Shown here: one piece after another, positions 7,652 to 14,701 of the stretch
Layout of the letters: every line of letters begins with the position of its first letter
Position numbering within the stretch: the stretch's first letter is position 1
Assembly (NCBI GenBank): GCA_018001635.1
Contig: JAGNHS010000002.1
Span: 67,601 to 102,060, forward strand
Direction of reading: 5' to 3'
Length of the DNA stretch: 34,460 nt
From: Pseudomonadota bacterium
GTDB taxonomy: Bacteria > Bdellovibrionota > UBA2428
Position numbers and translations under genes: made by a program
The notes under the pieces: model-generated
The model's input: the letters and a program-made list of their open reading frames with translations, nothing else
The model's database searches: none
What the model was told of the DNA's origin: nothing

Positions 7652-8534
7652 TGTTGTCGACTTCCTTATCTTTGTTCGAAGTTGAAGATTGATTCCGGGC
7701 CACTGGAAATAGATGAATTTCTAAATGATAAACAGCATCAGTACCGATGCTCGAGCTTAGGATTTTATTGAGGTTTTGTCTGAATTCTCGAATTAATGAT
7801 TTCACTTCAGGAAGTGCTGATTCTTTTACGGCAACTGTGAGTCCACTACTTTCTCTTAAATTTGGAGATTCATTCAAAACTGCTTTGAGGGCTAATTCTG
7901 TGAATTGAAAATGAAGATTTCTTACTAGAAGCGCTTGATGGCTGAAATCTCCCGTAGTGACTAAGGCCTCTGTTTGTTGAAGATCTCCATCGGGAGTGCG
8001 TTCAATGTATCCTAGAGTGAGTAATAATTTAATACTCTCTTCGGCTTGTTTAGGTGTGATTTTATTTCCAAGAGCATTTGAAATCCACCGCGGATCTTCT
8101 TCGAAGGAATCTAATAAGACTAATTCTCTGACGACCCAGTGGTACCAATTTTTTAAAAATTCAATGTGATCATCGGATACGAGTTTCGCCTGACGGCTGT
8201 AGCGCGCTTTAAGCGAGATCATTTGATCTAAATAATGTTTTTTATCTTCTGTGCTTTGATGAGATTCATTGTAATAAACAAGACTTTTAAAGTATTCGGC
8301 ATCTTGTTTTTCGAGACCTAATCCTCGAATAAAATTATGGATGTTTTTATCTGTGATTCTTCGATCGCCATCCATAACGAGTTTTAAATAGTTGGGAGAG
8401 CTAAGTTTGGCTCTCATGGCAAAAGATTTGAAAGAGAAATGAGGGTTTTGAGATTTTCGGACGCGATAGTAATCGCGTAAATACTGACGATAGTCAGTGT
8501 ACTCAAAAATATTAAGCCTATCCCCCGCTTCCAA
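7641..8534 (-). CDS. TIGR02147 family protein
   Basis: The 297-residue product opens with IFEYTDYRQYLRDYYRVRKS and continues FSFKSFAMRAKLSSPNYLKL, the hallmark of TIGR02147 (DUF4423) proteins. These are numerous in Bdellovibrio and Fibrobacter and probably act as DNA-binding regulators, with an N-terminal helix-turn-helix-like region (roughly residues 30-70) and a winged-helix-like segment near residues 165-190 (ITPKQAEESIKLLLTLGYIE). Function is inferred, not shown. The start is TTG 8534: an in-frame TAG lies two codons upstream, and a purine-rich GAGGGG sequence precedes it. The gene overlaps the secreted protein gene downstream by 11 bases, a common arrangement of such regulators with an envelope protein. 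Confidence 0.85.
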   Translation of the reverse strand: MEAGDRLNIFEYTDYRQYLRDYYRVRKSQNPHFSFKSFAMRAKLSSPNYLKLVMDGDRRITDKNIHNFIRGLGLEKQDAEYFKSLVYYNESHQSTEDKKHYLDQMISLKARYSRQAKLVSDDHIEFLKNWYHWVVRELVLLDSFEEDPRWISNALGNKITPKQAEESIKLLLTLGYIERTPDGDLQQTEALVTTGDFSHQALLVRNLHFQFTELALKAVLNESPNLRESSGLTVAVKESALPEVKSLIREFRQNLNKILSSSIGTDAVYHLEIHLFPVARNQSSTSNKDKEVDNNEF

Positions 8535-8828
8535 GTCCTACCCCTCGCTGTTCATATTAATCAAAAAATTCAGAAAAGGGTGACTTTATTAATCTTTACA
8601 TTATTGCGAGGCAGTAAGAGTCGGTTAAGTGCCGTAAAATATAAAAGCTATCTTTAATAATAAATACTTAAGTCAAATATACTTGGACTTTTAAACAGGC
8701 TTTCTTTAACTTTTGTTAAGGACTTAATACTTTGTCCACAGGAGACTATTTGAAAATTGTGGATTCGCATTTAAGATTTTAAATGAAATCCCTGGGAGCT
8801 TTGTTCCCCAAAGCTCCCTCCCTTAAAT
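8535..8828. other. Intergenic region: terminator of the GMP reductase-like gene and leader of the TIGR02147 gene
   Basis: This AT-rich gap of 294 bases has no credible ORF. Near its right end lies the terminator hairpin 8794-8818. A TTGACT on the minus strand (8676-8671) could be a -35 box for the TIGR02147 gene, but the -10 candidates 16-18 bases on (AAGATA, GATAGC) are poor, so I do not call a promoter. Two DnaA-box-like nonamers occur in opposite orientation, TTGTCCACA at 8732-8740 and TGTGGATTC at 8758-8766. Confidence 0.5.
8794..8818 (-). terminator. Rho-independent terminator of the GMP reductase-like gene
   Basis: A perfect 10-bp stem, GGGAGCTTTG (8794-8803) with CAAAGCTCCC (8809-8818), and a 5-base loop lies 11 bases past the minus-strand stop codon at 8829. 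The tail transcribed after it (AGGGATTTCATTTA) is only moderately T-rich. Location and stem strength support termination of minus-strand transcription. Confidence 0.7.
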
Positions 8829-9848
8829 TTAACTAAAAGTTTTGTGTGGCAGGCTTTCAAGTCTTCCCGCTGGAGTGATTAAAACATAATCAAGTTTTCT
8901 TTGGAGTTCGCGAATATTTTTTGCACCACCATATGTGAGTCCACTGCGTAGACCTCCAATGATGTCAGCGATGATAGCTTCGTGATCTTCTCTATAGGGA
9001 ACTCGAGTGGCAACACCTTCGGCAGTCTTCCAGTCAGACATATTACCAATAAAATCTTCTTGAGCTTCTCGGCTCGCCATTCCTCGATATGTTTTAAATT
9101 TTTTCCCTTGAGAGTCACTCACAACTTCTCCGGGAGTGGGAGCAGTTCCAGCTAACATTCCGCCAATCATGACAAAGTCAGCGCCAAAGGCTAGCGCTTT
9201 TACTATGTCGCCTGGGCTTCTAATCCCGCCATCGGCAATAATAGATCGATCGACTCTAGCGCATTCTTGAATGCTACTTAGTGTCGGAATGCCAAAGCCA
9301 GTTTTAATTCGAGTGCTGCATACAGAGCCTCCGCCAATTCCAACTTTAATAAGATCGGCTCCGCATGAAGCGAGGTAGTCAGCGCCGGCATAGGTGGCAA
9401 CATTTCCAGCCATGATGCAGGAATTTTCTTCTTTAAGTAAATCCACTCGAATTTGTTTTAAGACTCGACCGATATAACGAGCGTGTGCATGGGCAACATC
9501 TATGACGAAGTAGGTCGCGCCAGCATCTCTTAGGGCTTCGACTCTTTCTAAGTCTCTTTCGGCACAGCCCACTGAAACAAATGTGGGATATTTACATTTT
9601 TTAAATTCATTAACATTTTCTTCAATAGTGCAAAATCGGTGGAGAGCGCCCATTCCACCTTTGGAGCCCATAAAGTTGGCCATAGGACTTTCGGTTATGG
9701 TGTCCATGTTCGATGAAATTACGGGAATTTCTATCTTTAATTTCGAGCATTTACTAGTATTTACCGTTTCTACGAAACGTCTGGATTCATAATGGTTATA
9801 AGTAGGAACTAAAAGAACATCATCAAAAGTAAATGCGGTTTTTTCCAT
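8829..9848 (-). CDS. guaC: GMP reductase-like enzyme of the IMPDH/GMPR family, without CBS domains
   Basis: A 339-residue TIM barrel. [10 protein letters not shown] opens the fold, and [25 protein letters not shown] and [20 protein letters not shown] mark the nucleotide-binding loops; the Cys in GGSVCSTR is the catalytic one. The enzyme has no CBS pair, and the KTGFG after the Cys loop resembles GMP reductase more than IMP dehydrogenase (AGVGVPQ). The flap [10 protein letters not shown] leads to [10 protein letters not shown] without the Arg-Tyr dyad that IMP dehydrogenase uses for hydrolysis, while the Cys-x-Thr and Glu expected of GMP reductase are present. So NADPH-dependent GMP to IMP conversion is more likely than IMP oxidation. 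It is 61 bases downstream of bolA on the same strand and ends in a hairpin terminator. Confidence 0.75.
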   Translation of the reverse strand: MEKTAFTFDDVLLVPTYNHYESRRFVETVNTSKCSKLKIEIPVISSNMDTITESPMANFMGSKGGMGALHRFCTIEENVNEFKKCKYPTFVSVGCAERDLERVEALRDAGATYFVIDVAHAHARYIGRVLKQIRVDLLKEENSCIMAGNVATYAGADYLASCGADLIKVGIGGGSVCSTRIKTGFGIPTLSSIQECARVDRSIIADGGIRSPGDIVKALAFGADFVMIGGMLAGTAPTPGEVVSDSQGKKFKTYRGMASREAQEDFIGNMSDWKTAEGVATRVPYREDHEAIIADIIGGLRSGLTYGGAKNIRELQRKLDYVLITPAGRLESLPHKTFS

Positions 9849-9909
9849 AGCAATTCGTGTTTAGCATCAAAGATTAAGAAAAGTCTAACTGGACTCTTAG
9901 CTTCCTAAT

Positions 9910-10191
9910 TTAGTGACTTTCTTCGGGCGATCGCAAGGTTAATTGAATTGCGTGGATTAATTGAGCGTCGAAAAGTGGTTTTAATGCAGTAACAACGGAT
10001 CGTTCTCTTTCGATTCTGCTGAGGCCATGAAAAGCTTCAGAAATCATAAATACTGAGTAATGGCCGCCTTCTCCTTTGTGACTATGCCCTATATGTTTTG
10101 GGCTATCGTTATGAAGTTTTATTTCAATGGGACCAAAGGATTTTTTAAGTATGTCGAGAATTTTGTTTTCGGGCATTTCAGAAGTCTTCAT
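9910..10191 (-). CDS. bolA: BolA family protein
   Basis: The 93-residue product has the BolA fold signature: LHNDSPKHIGHSHKGEGGHY, then VFMISEAFHGLSRIERERSV, and the end IHAIQLTLRSPEES. BolA proteins work with monothiol glutaredoxins in iron-sulfur handling or act as morphology and stress regulators. The conserved His residues of the HxGH and IHA segments are present; a Cys loop as in some subtypes is absent. No glutaredoxin gene is adjacent. It is divergent from the acylphosphatase gene across 41 bases, which must hold both promoters, and is followed by the GMP reductase-like gene on the same strand. Confidence 0.93.
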   Translation of the reverse strand: MKTSEMPENKILDILKKSFGPIEIKLHNDSPKHIGHSHKGEGGHYSVFMISEAFHGLSRIERERSVVTALKPLFDAQLIHAIQLTLRSPEESH

Positions 10192-10232
10192 AGTGTTTAA
10201 TTTTTACTCTAATCGAAGTAAAACGAAAGTGC

Positions 10233-10523
10233 ATGAATGCCAATGAAATGTGTAAGCGCTTTATTTTGCGGGGTCGGGTGCAAGGAGTGGGGTGTCGTTT
10301 TCAGGTTCAAGAGTGGGCACTTCAAATAGGTTCGCTTTCTGGATATGTCAAAAATTTAGCAGATGCTTCCGTTGAGGTTTGCGTTTACGGCCAGAGTTGG
10401 CGGGTTGTTGATTTTGAAAAAGCATTACGTGAAAAACTTCTTGAACCCGTGAAAATTGATTTCATTGAAAGTGAAGATCTTGAGCAGCCGCAGTGGCCTC
10501 CTGGTTTTGTTATTCGTCGATAA
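10233..10523 (+). CDS. acyP: Acylphosphatase
   Basis: The 96-residue protein carries the acylphosphatase active-site loop GRVQGVGCRF, with the phosphate-binding Arg, and the GYVKNLADASVEV segment with the catalytic Asn. It hydrolyses carboxyl-phosphate bonds of small acyl phosphates in the cytoplasm; the physiological substrate is generally unclear. Size fits the family (about 90-100). The usual DGSVE reads DASVE. The gene is divergent from bolA and 63 bases upstream of alr. Confidence 0.93.
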   Translation: MNANEMCKRFILRGRVQGVGCRFQVQEWALQIGSLSGYVKNLADASVEVCVYGQSWRVVDFEKALREKLLEPVKIDFIESEDLEQPQWPPGFVIRR

Positions 10524-10544
10524 AGTGTCGCATTTTTAACGTTC

Positions 10545-10572
10545 TTGAGTTTGTTTAAGCTTTAAGTATCAA
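10545..10572 (+). promoter_or_regulatory. Candidate promoter of the alr-mla operon
   Basis: TTGAGT (10545-10550), a 16-base spacer and TATCAA (10567-10572) resemble a sigma-70 promoter just before alr. The predicted start would lie only a few bases before ATG 10587, leaving almost no leader, and no Shine-Dalgarno sequence is visible. Weak prediction from consensus matching alone. Confidence 0.25.
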
Positions 10573-10586
10573 GCTAAACTAAGTCT

Positions 10587-11720
10587 ATGTCTGCACCTGA
10601 GATTTTGCTGAATATAGAAAATCTTTATCATAATACGCGTTTGCTTTTGCAAAAAAGTCCTCATGTTTTCGCTGTAATTAAAGCGAATGCTTATGGCCAT
10701 GGTGCGGTCATGATTGCTCGCATGTTGGAGAAATCTTTTAGCACTAAAGAAATTCCATATTTTTGTTTGGCGAGATTAGGTGAAGTGCAAGAGCTTCGTC
10801 ATAATGGAATCAATCATCCTTGTTTAATTTTTAGTGAATGGGACTATAAGCATGAAGAATGGCCCGATAATGCTTTTCCTGTGATTCACGGCTTTGAAGA
10901 TATTGATCGCCTTCCTCAAGCTTCACTCAAATTCAATAAAGTGCATTTGAAAATTAATACTGGAATGAATCGAATGGGCTGGTGTCTTAAAGATTTTTCC
11001 AAACTTGAAAAAGGAATCGAACAGATTGCCGCGAAGGGTTTTTTAATTGAAGGTCTGATGAGTCATTTGGCGCGAGCCGAAGAAGATGCTGAAAAGTTTT
11101 CTAATTATCAACAAAGAAAATTTTTGGAAACTTACAAAGTTTTAATGAATCAGTGGAAAAGCTCTTGGGGTCCTAAGCCCACTTGGATTCATTTAGCCAA
11201 TTCGGAAGGTCTTTTTCATAATATAGGATTGGGCGAACCCTTTAATGCCGTTCGGGCTGGATTAGGTCTATGGGGAGTTCAGGAAAATTCTCGAGTGCCG
11301 ACAAAAAATCACGAAATTCGACCGGTGCTGAGTCTTCGCGCACCTATTAGAAAAATTTATGAAATTGATGAAGGGGATGGGGTTGGATACGGACAAGTGT
11401 ATCAAGCCAAAATCAAAAGACGTTTGGCCACTGTCAACTTGGGTTATGCGGATGGATTGAGAAGAGATTTTGCTAAAGAAGAGTTTGGCTTTGGACTTTT
11501 CTATAAGGGGCGCAAGTTACCCTTCTGTGGAAGAATTTCAATGGATTTATGTACGGTGGATGTCACCGATGTTCAATGCCAAGTTGGAGAATGGCTCTAT
11601 TGGATTTGTGAGGATCAATCTGTTGAAGGATTGGCGAGTGCTATTAACACCATCAGCTATGAAATATTTTGTTCATTTCATACTCGAATAAAAAGAAAAT
11701 ACTTGGAGCCTAATTCATGA
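10587..11720 (+). CDS. alr: Alanine racemase
   Basis: A PLP enzyme interconverting L- and D-alanine for peptidoglycan. The PLP-binding Lys32 lies in VFAVIKANAYGHGA, the second catalytic residue Tyr268 in GVGYGQVY, and RRLATVNLGYADGLRR plus GRISMDLCTVDVTD match the C-terminal beta domain. The 377-residue length is normal. The N-terminus is short, starting only a few residues before the barrel. The gene ends in ATGA, overlapping mlaE by 4 bases, so racemase and lipid-transport genes share an mRNA and are translationally coupled. Confidence 0.95.
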   Translation: MSAPEILLNIENLYHNTRLLLQKSPHVFAVIKANAYGHGAVMIARMLEKSFSTKEIPYFCLARLGEVQELRHNGINHPCLIFSEWDYKHEEWPDNAFPVIHGFEDIDRLPQASLKFNKVHLKINTGMNRMGWCLKDFSKLEKGIEQIAAKGFLIEGLMSHLARAEEDAEKFSNYQQRKFLETYKVLMNQWKSSWGPKPTWIHLANSEGLFHNIGLGEPFNAVRAGLGLWGVQENSRVPTKNHEIRPVLSLRAPIRKIYEIDEGDGVGYGQVYQAKIKRRLATVNLGYADGLRRDFAKEEFGFGLFYKGRKLPFCGRISMDLCTVDVTDVQCQVGEWLYWICEDQSVEGLASAINTISYEIFCSFHTRIKRKYLEPNS

Positions 11721-12496
11721 ACAGTGTTTATCAGAGCGTTATTAACGGCTTTCGTGATTTAGGAAAAATTTCTATATTTGTGGCTCAATCCATCGCTTGG
11801 CTTTTTTCAAAACCCTACCGATTTAGACAAATTATAGATGAGATGGAATTTGTCGGTAACCAAAGTCTTTCTATTATCACTCTAACAGCATTATTCACGG
11901 GAGCGGTTTTCGCTTTTCAATCTTGGATAGCTCTGGATTTAGTGGGCACTTCAGCGCTGGTGGGTGTTTCTGTGAGTTTAGCGTTAGCTCGTGAGTTGGG
12001 TCCGGTGATGTGTGCGATAGTGGTGACTGGACGTGCGGGAGCTGCCATGGCCGCTAAAATTGGAATCATGAGAGTGAGTGAGCAAATTGATGCTCTTGAA
12101 GTTTTGGCAATTTCACCAAAACAATATTTAATTGCACCTAAAATTGTTGCCGCCACTATTGCCACGCCACTTTTGTGCGCAATTTTTATTCTTGTTGGAA
12201 ACGTAGGTGGATATTTTGTAGGAGTTCATTTTTGTGGTGTGGATCCTGGAATTTATATTCATAATTTAAAATCTTATTTGGATCCTTGGGATCTTTATCA
12301 TGGGATGATTAAGGCCACGATCTTTGGATTCCTGATGGCCTCGATTGCTTGTTATAAAGGATACATCACCAAAAATGGAGCTGAAGGCGTGGGTAAAGCC
12401 ACAAATGAATCCGTTGTCTACGGTATGGTTGTTATATTAGTCGTCGATTATTTCTTAACAGTTTTATTGCCAACGGGGTTGAAAACACAGTCATGA
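11717..12496 (+). CDS. mlaE: MlaE-type ABC transporter permease
   Basis: The 259-residue inner-membrane permease has the MlaE/YrbE pattern: MEFVGNQSLSIITLTALFTG, the hydrophobic block with ALARELGPVMCAIVVTGRAG, and AAKIGIMRVSEQIDALEVLA. Five or so hydrophobic segments are visible. MlaE dimerises and, with MlaF ATPase and MlaD, moves phospholipids between the inner and outer membranes to keep lipid asymmetry. Four-base ATGA overlaps couple it to alr before and mlaF after. No mlaB or mlaC gene is present nearby. Confidence 0.95.
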   Translation: MNSVYQSVINGFRDLGKISIFVAQSIAWLFSKPYRFRQIIDEMEFVGNQSLSIITLTALFTGAVFAFQSWIALDLVGTSALVGVSVSLALARELGPVMCAIVVTGRAGAAMAAKIGIMRVSEQIDALEVLAISPKQYLIAPKIVAATIATPLLCAIFILVGNVGGYFVGVHFCGVDPGIYIHNLKSYLDPWDLYHGMIKATIFGFLMASIACYKGYITKNGAEGVGKATNESVVYGMVVILVVDYFLTVLLPTGLKTQS

Positions 12497-13260
12497 TGAA
12501 AAATCCTGATTTGGAGCCAGTTATAGAATTTGAAGCTGTTACTAAAAGTTTTGGTCCTGAACATGGACCCATACTTGATGAAATGTCTTTAAAAATATTA
12601 CCGCGATCTATCCATGTGCTTATTGGTTTTTCGGGAACTGGAAAAAGTGTGACGATTCGACATGCGCTGGGATTGATGAAACCCGACAAAGGGCTCGTTA
12701 GAGTTAAGGGCGCAGATTTGGCAACGCTCGATGAATATCAAGTTAGAGAAATGAGAAAAAGTTTTGGAATGTTATTTCAAAGCGTAGCTCTATTTGACAG
12801 CTTGTCAGTGTTTGAAAACGTGGCCTTTCCATTTCGTGAACATAGAAGAGATATGAGCGAGCAACAAATTAGAGATAAGGTGGATGAACTCTTGGATCGT
12901 GTTGAATTGAAGGGTTATGTCAAAAAAATGCCTGAAGAACTTTCGGGTGGAATGAAAAAAAGAGTGGGCATCGCCAGAGCAATGGCGCTCAATCCTGAGA
13001 TATTAGTTTGCGATGAACCTACGACTGGATTGGATCCTGTAACGACTCAGCTCATAGACAATTTGATTGCAAAAACGACTCGAGAATTAAACGCTTCGGC
13101 GTTTTTGGTTAGTCACGACATTCACGCCGCCATGCGCATAGCGGATGTTGTGAGCATGATCTATCGAGGTAAAATAATAGAGTCGGGGACTCCAGATGAA
13201 TTTAGACGATCTAAAGATAAGGTCGTTGTGAATTTTTTAGAGAGTGCGGGTGTCATATGA
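12493..13260 (+). CDS. mlaF: MlaF-type ABC transporter ATPase
   Basis: The 255-residue cytoplasmic ATPase of the MlaEFD complex. Walker A is GFSGTGKS at residues 45-52, the Q-loop lies in FGMLFQSVALFD, the signature LSGGMKKRVGIARA near residue 150, Walker B ILVCDEPTTGLDP and the switch His in LVSHDIHAAM. The MKKRVGIARA form of the signature and the LFDSLSVFENVAFPFRE segment are typical of MlaF. Two successive ATG codons occur at 12493 and 12496; the first overlaps the mlaE stop as ATGA. It overlaps mlaD by 4 bases. Confidence 0.96.
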   Translation: MMKNPDLEPVIEFEAVTKSFGPEHGPILDEMSLKILPRSIHVLIGFSGTGKSVTIRHALGLMKPDKGLVRVKGADLATLDEYQVREMRKSFGMLFQSVALFDSLSVFENVAFPFREHRRDMSEQQIRDKVDELLDRVELKGYVKKMPEELSGGMKKRVGIARAMALNPEILVCDEPTTGLDPVTTQLIDNLIAKTTRELNASAFLVSHDIHAAMRIADVVSMIYRGKIIESGTPDEFRRSKDKVVVNFLESAGVI

Positions 13261-14693
13261 GGGAACCCTCAAAAGGGATGGATAGAGAAGTTCAAGTTGG
13301 GTTATTTGTTTTTCTCGCGTGTGCGATTATTGCGGCATTTTCGTTTCGCATAACCGATACGCCTATTTTTCGGAATGGAAAAAATTATGTTGTTTTTTTG
13401 AGTGATGCCACAGGTATTTTTAAAAATTCAAAAGTAAAAATGGCGGGCATAGATATTGGTGTTATTCGAAAAATTGAACTTGAAGGAAATCGCGCAAAGC
13501 TCACTTTGCTTATAGATAAGGAATATGAAATTCCCAAAAATTCTATTGTTGTGCCAAGACCGCTAGGTATTTTGGGAGATAAATTTATTGAGATTCAACC
13601 TCAAGGAGATTCAAAACAAGGAGAGCAAATTGAGAAAAGCTCGGATGAATCTGGCTTTAATCCTTTAGACTGGCTTGTCCCGAGCGCAAGCGCCCAGCAA
13701 TCAGCTAATGAACTGAAAACTAATGATGGCAGTTCTACAGTGCTTCGTTCTAAAGAAAATGCAGCAAGCATGGATGATCTCTTGCGTAGGGTGGGAGATG
13801 TGAGTGGCGACATGAAGGTTATTTCAAATGACGTGAAGGGCTTTGTGAAAACAAGTAAGCCTGAACTTACGCAGTTTATTCAGTCGATCAATAGAATTTC
13901 TAAAAAAATCGAAAACACTCTTAAAGAAATTGATACAGACCAAATGAGTAAAGATATTAAAGCGCTCAGCAAAAGTGCGGGGGAATTGGGTAAATCACTT
14001 GAACATATTAACAGTATTGCGACAAAAATTGACAACGGTGAAGGGACTCTTGGAAAATTGGTGAATGATCCCACTACAGTGGATCAGCTCAATAGAACTT
14101 TAAACACAATAAACAACGTCGTTGAAAGAGCGAGAAGAACTCGAGTCGTTGTAGATATTGATGGACAATATTTAGAGAGAATTTCTCAGACGAAAACCTA
14201 TCTAGGTATAGATATCATGCCTAAAGATGATATTGGTTATAGGGCCGAACTCGTTTTTGATCCTGAGGGAACTTATAAAACAAAAGTCACTGAAAGTTCT
14301 GTCAATGGTGGTCCCGTAACAACCACTGTAGAGCGCGTTCAAAAAAAGAATGCTGTAAAATATTCTCTTCAATTTGTAAAACGAGTGTGGAATGCGGGAA
14401 TTCGCTTGGGGATGTTTGAGAGTGAGGGCGGTGTGGCTCTTGATTATTTGCCATGGGGTAAGGATTTAACACTAACGGCTGAAGCTTTTAATTTTGGTCG
14501 AGAGAATGACAATGCTCATACTCGTGCTCAGGCGAGTTTACAGTTTTTAAGATATTTTAAACTTAATGTTGGCGTGGATGACATCATGGCAAAAAAAGGA
14601 GGATCTCATAAGAGTTCCTTTTATGCAGGGTTAGGTTTGCGTTTTGATGATAACGACATCAAGCTCTTATTTGTACTGCCAGGGGTGCCTTAA
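13257..14693 (+). CDS. mlaD: MlaD-type MCE protein with long C-terminal beta-rich domain
   Basis: One transmembrane helix (about residues 13-31, VQVGLFVFLACAIIAAFSF) is followed by an MCE domain at roughly 43-117, with VKMAGIDIGVIRKIEL and PLGILGDKFIEIQP matching the family. MCE proteins form hexameric rings that bind lipids in the periplasm. A helical stretch follows (about 165-300), then a region of about 175 residues with alternating hydrophobic and polar residues, GLRFDD near the end and a final LLFVLPGVP. Typical MlaD has about 180 residues; this one has 478. The C-terminal part looks like membrane beta-strands, which is inference. It follows mlaF by a 4-base overlap and precedes the TPR gene by 8 bases. 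Confidence 0.88.
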   Translation: MREPSKGMDREVQVGLFVFLACAIIAAFSFRITDTPIFRNGKNYVVFLSDATGIFKNSKVKMAGIDIGVIRKIELEGNRAKLTLLIDKEYEIPKNSIVVPRPLGILGDKFIEIQPQGDSKQGEQIEKSSDESGFNPLDWLVPSASAQQSANELKTNDGSSTVLRSKENAASMDDLLRRVGDVSGDMKVISNDVKGFVKTSKPELTQFIQSINRISKKIENTLKEIDTDQMSKDIKALSKSAGELGKSLEHINSIATKIDNGEGTLGKLVNDPTTVDQLNRTLNTINNVVERARRTRVVVDIDGQYLERISQTKTYLGIDIMPKDDIGYRAELVFDPEGTYKTKVTESSVNGGPVTTTVERVQKKNAVKYSLQFVKRVWNAGIRLGMFESEGGVALDYLPWGKDLTLTAEAFNFGRENDNAHTRAQASLQFLRYFKLNVGVDDIMAKKGGSHKSSFYAGLGLRFDDNDIKLLFVLPGVP

Positions 14694-14701
14694 GAATTAT
14701 T

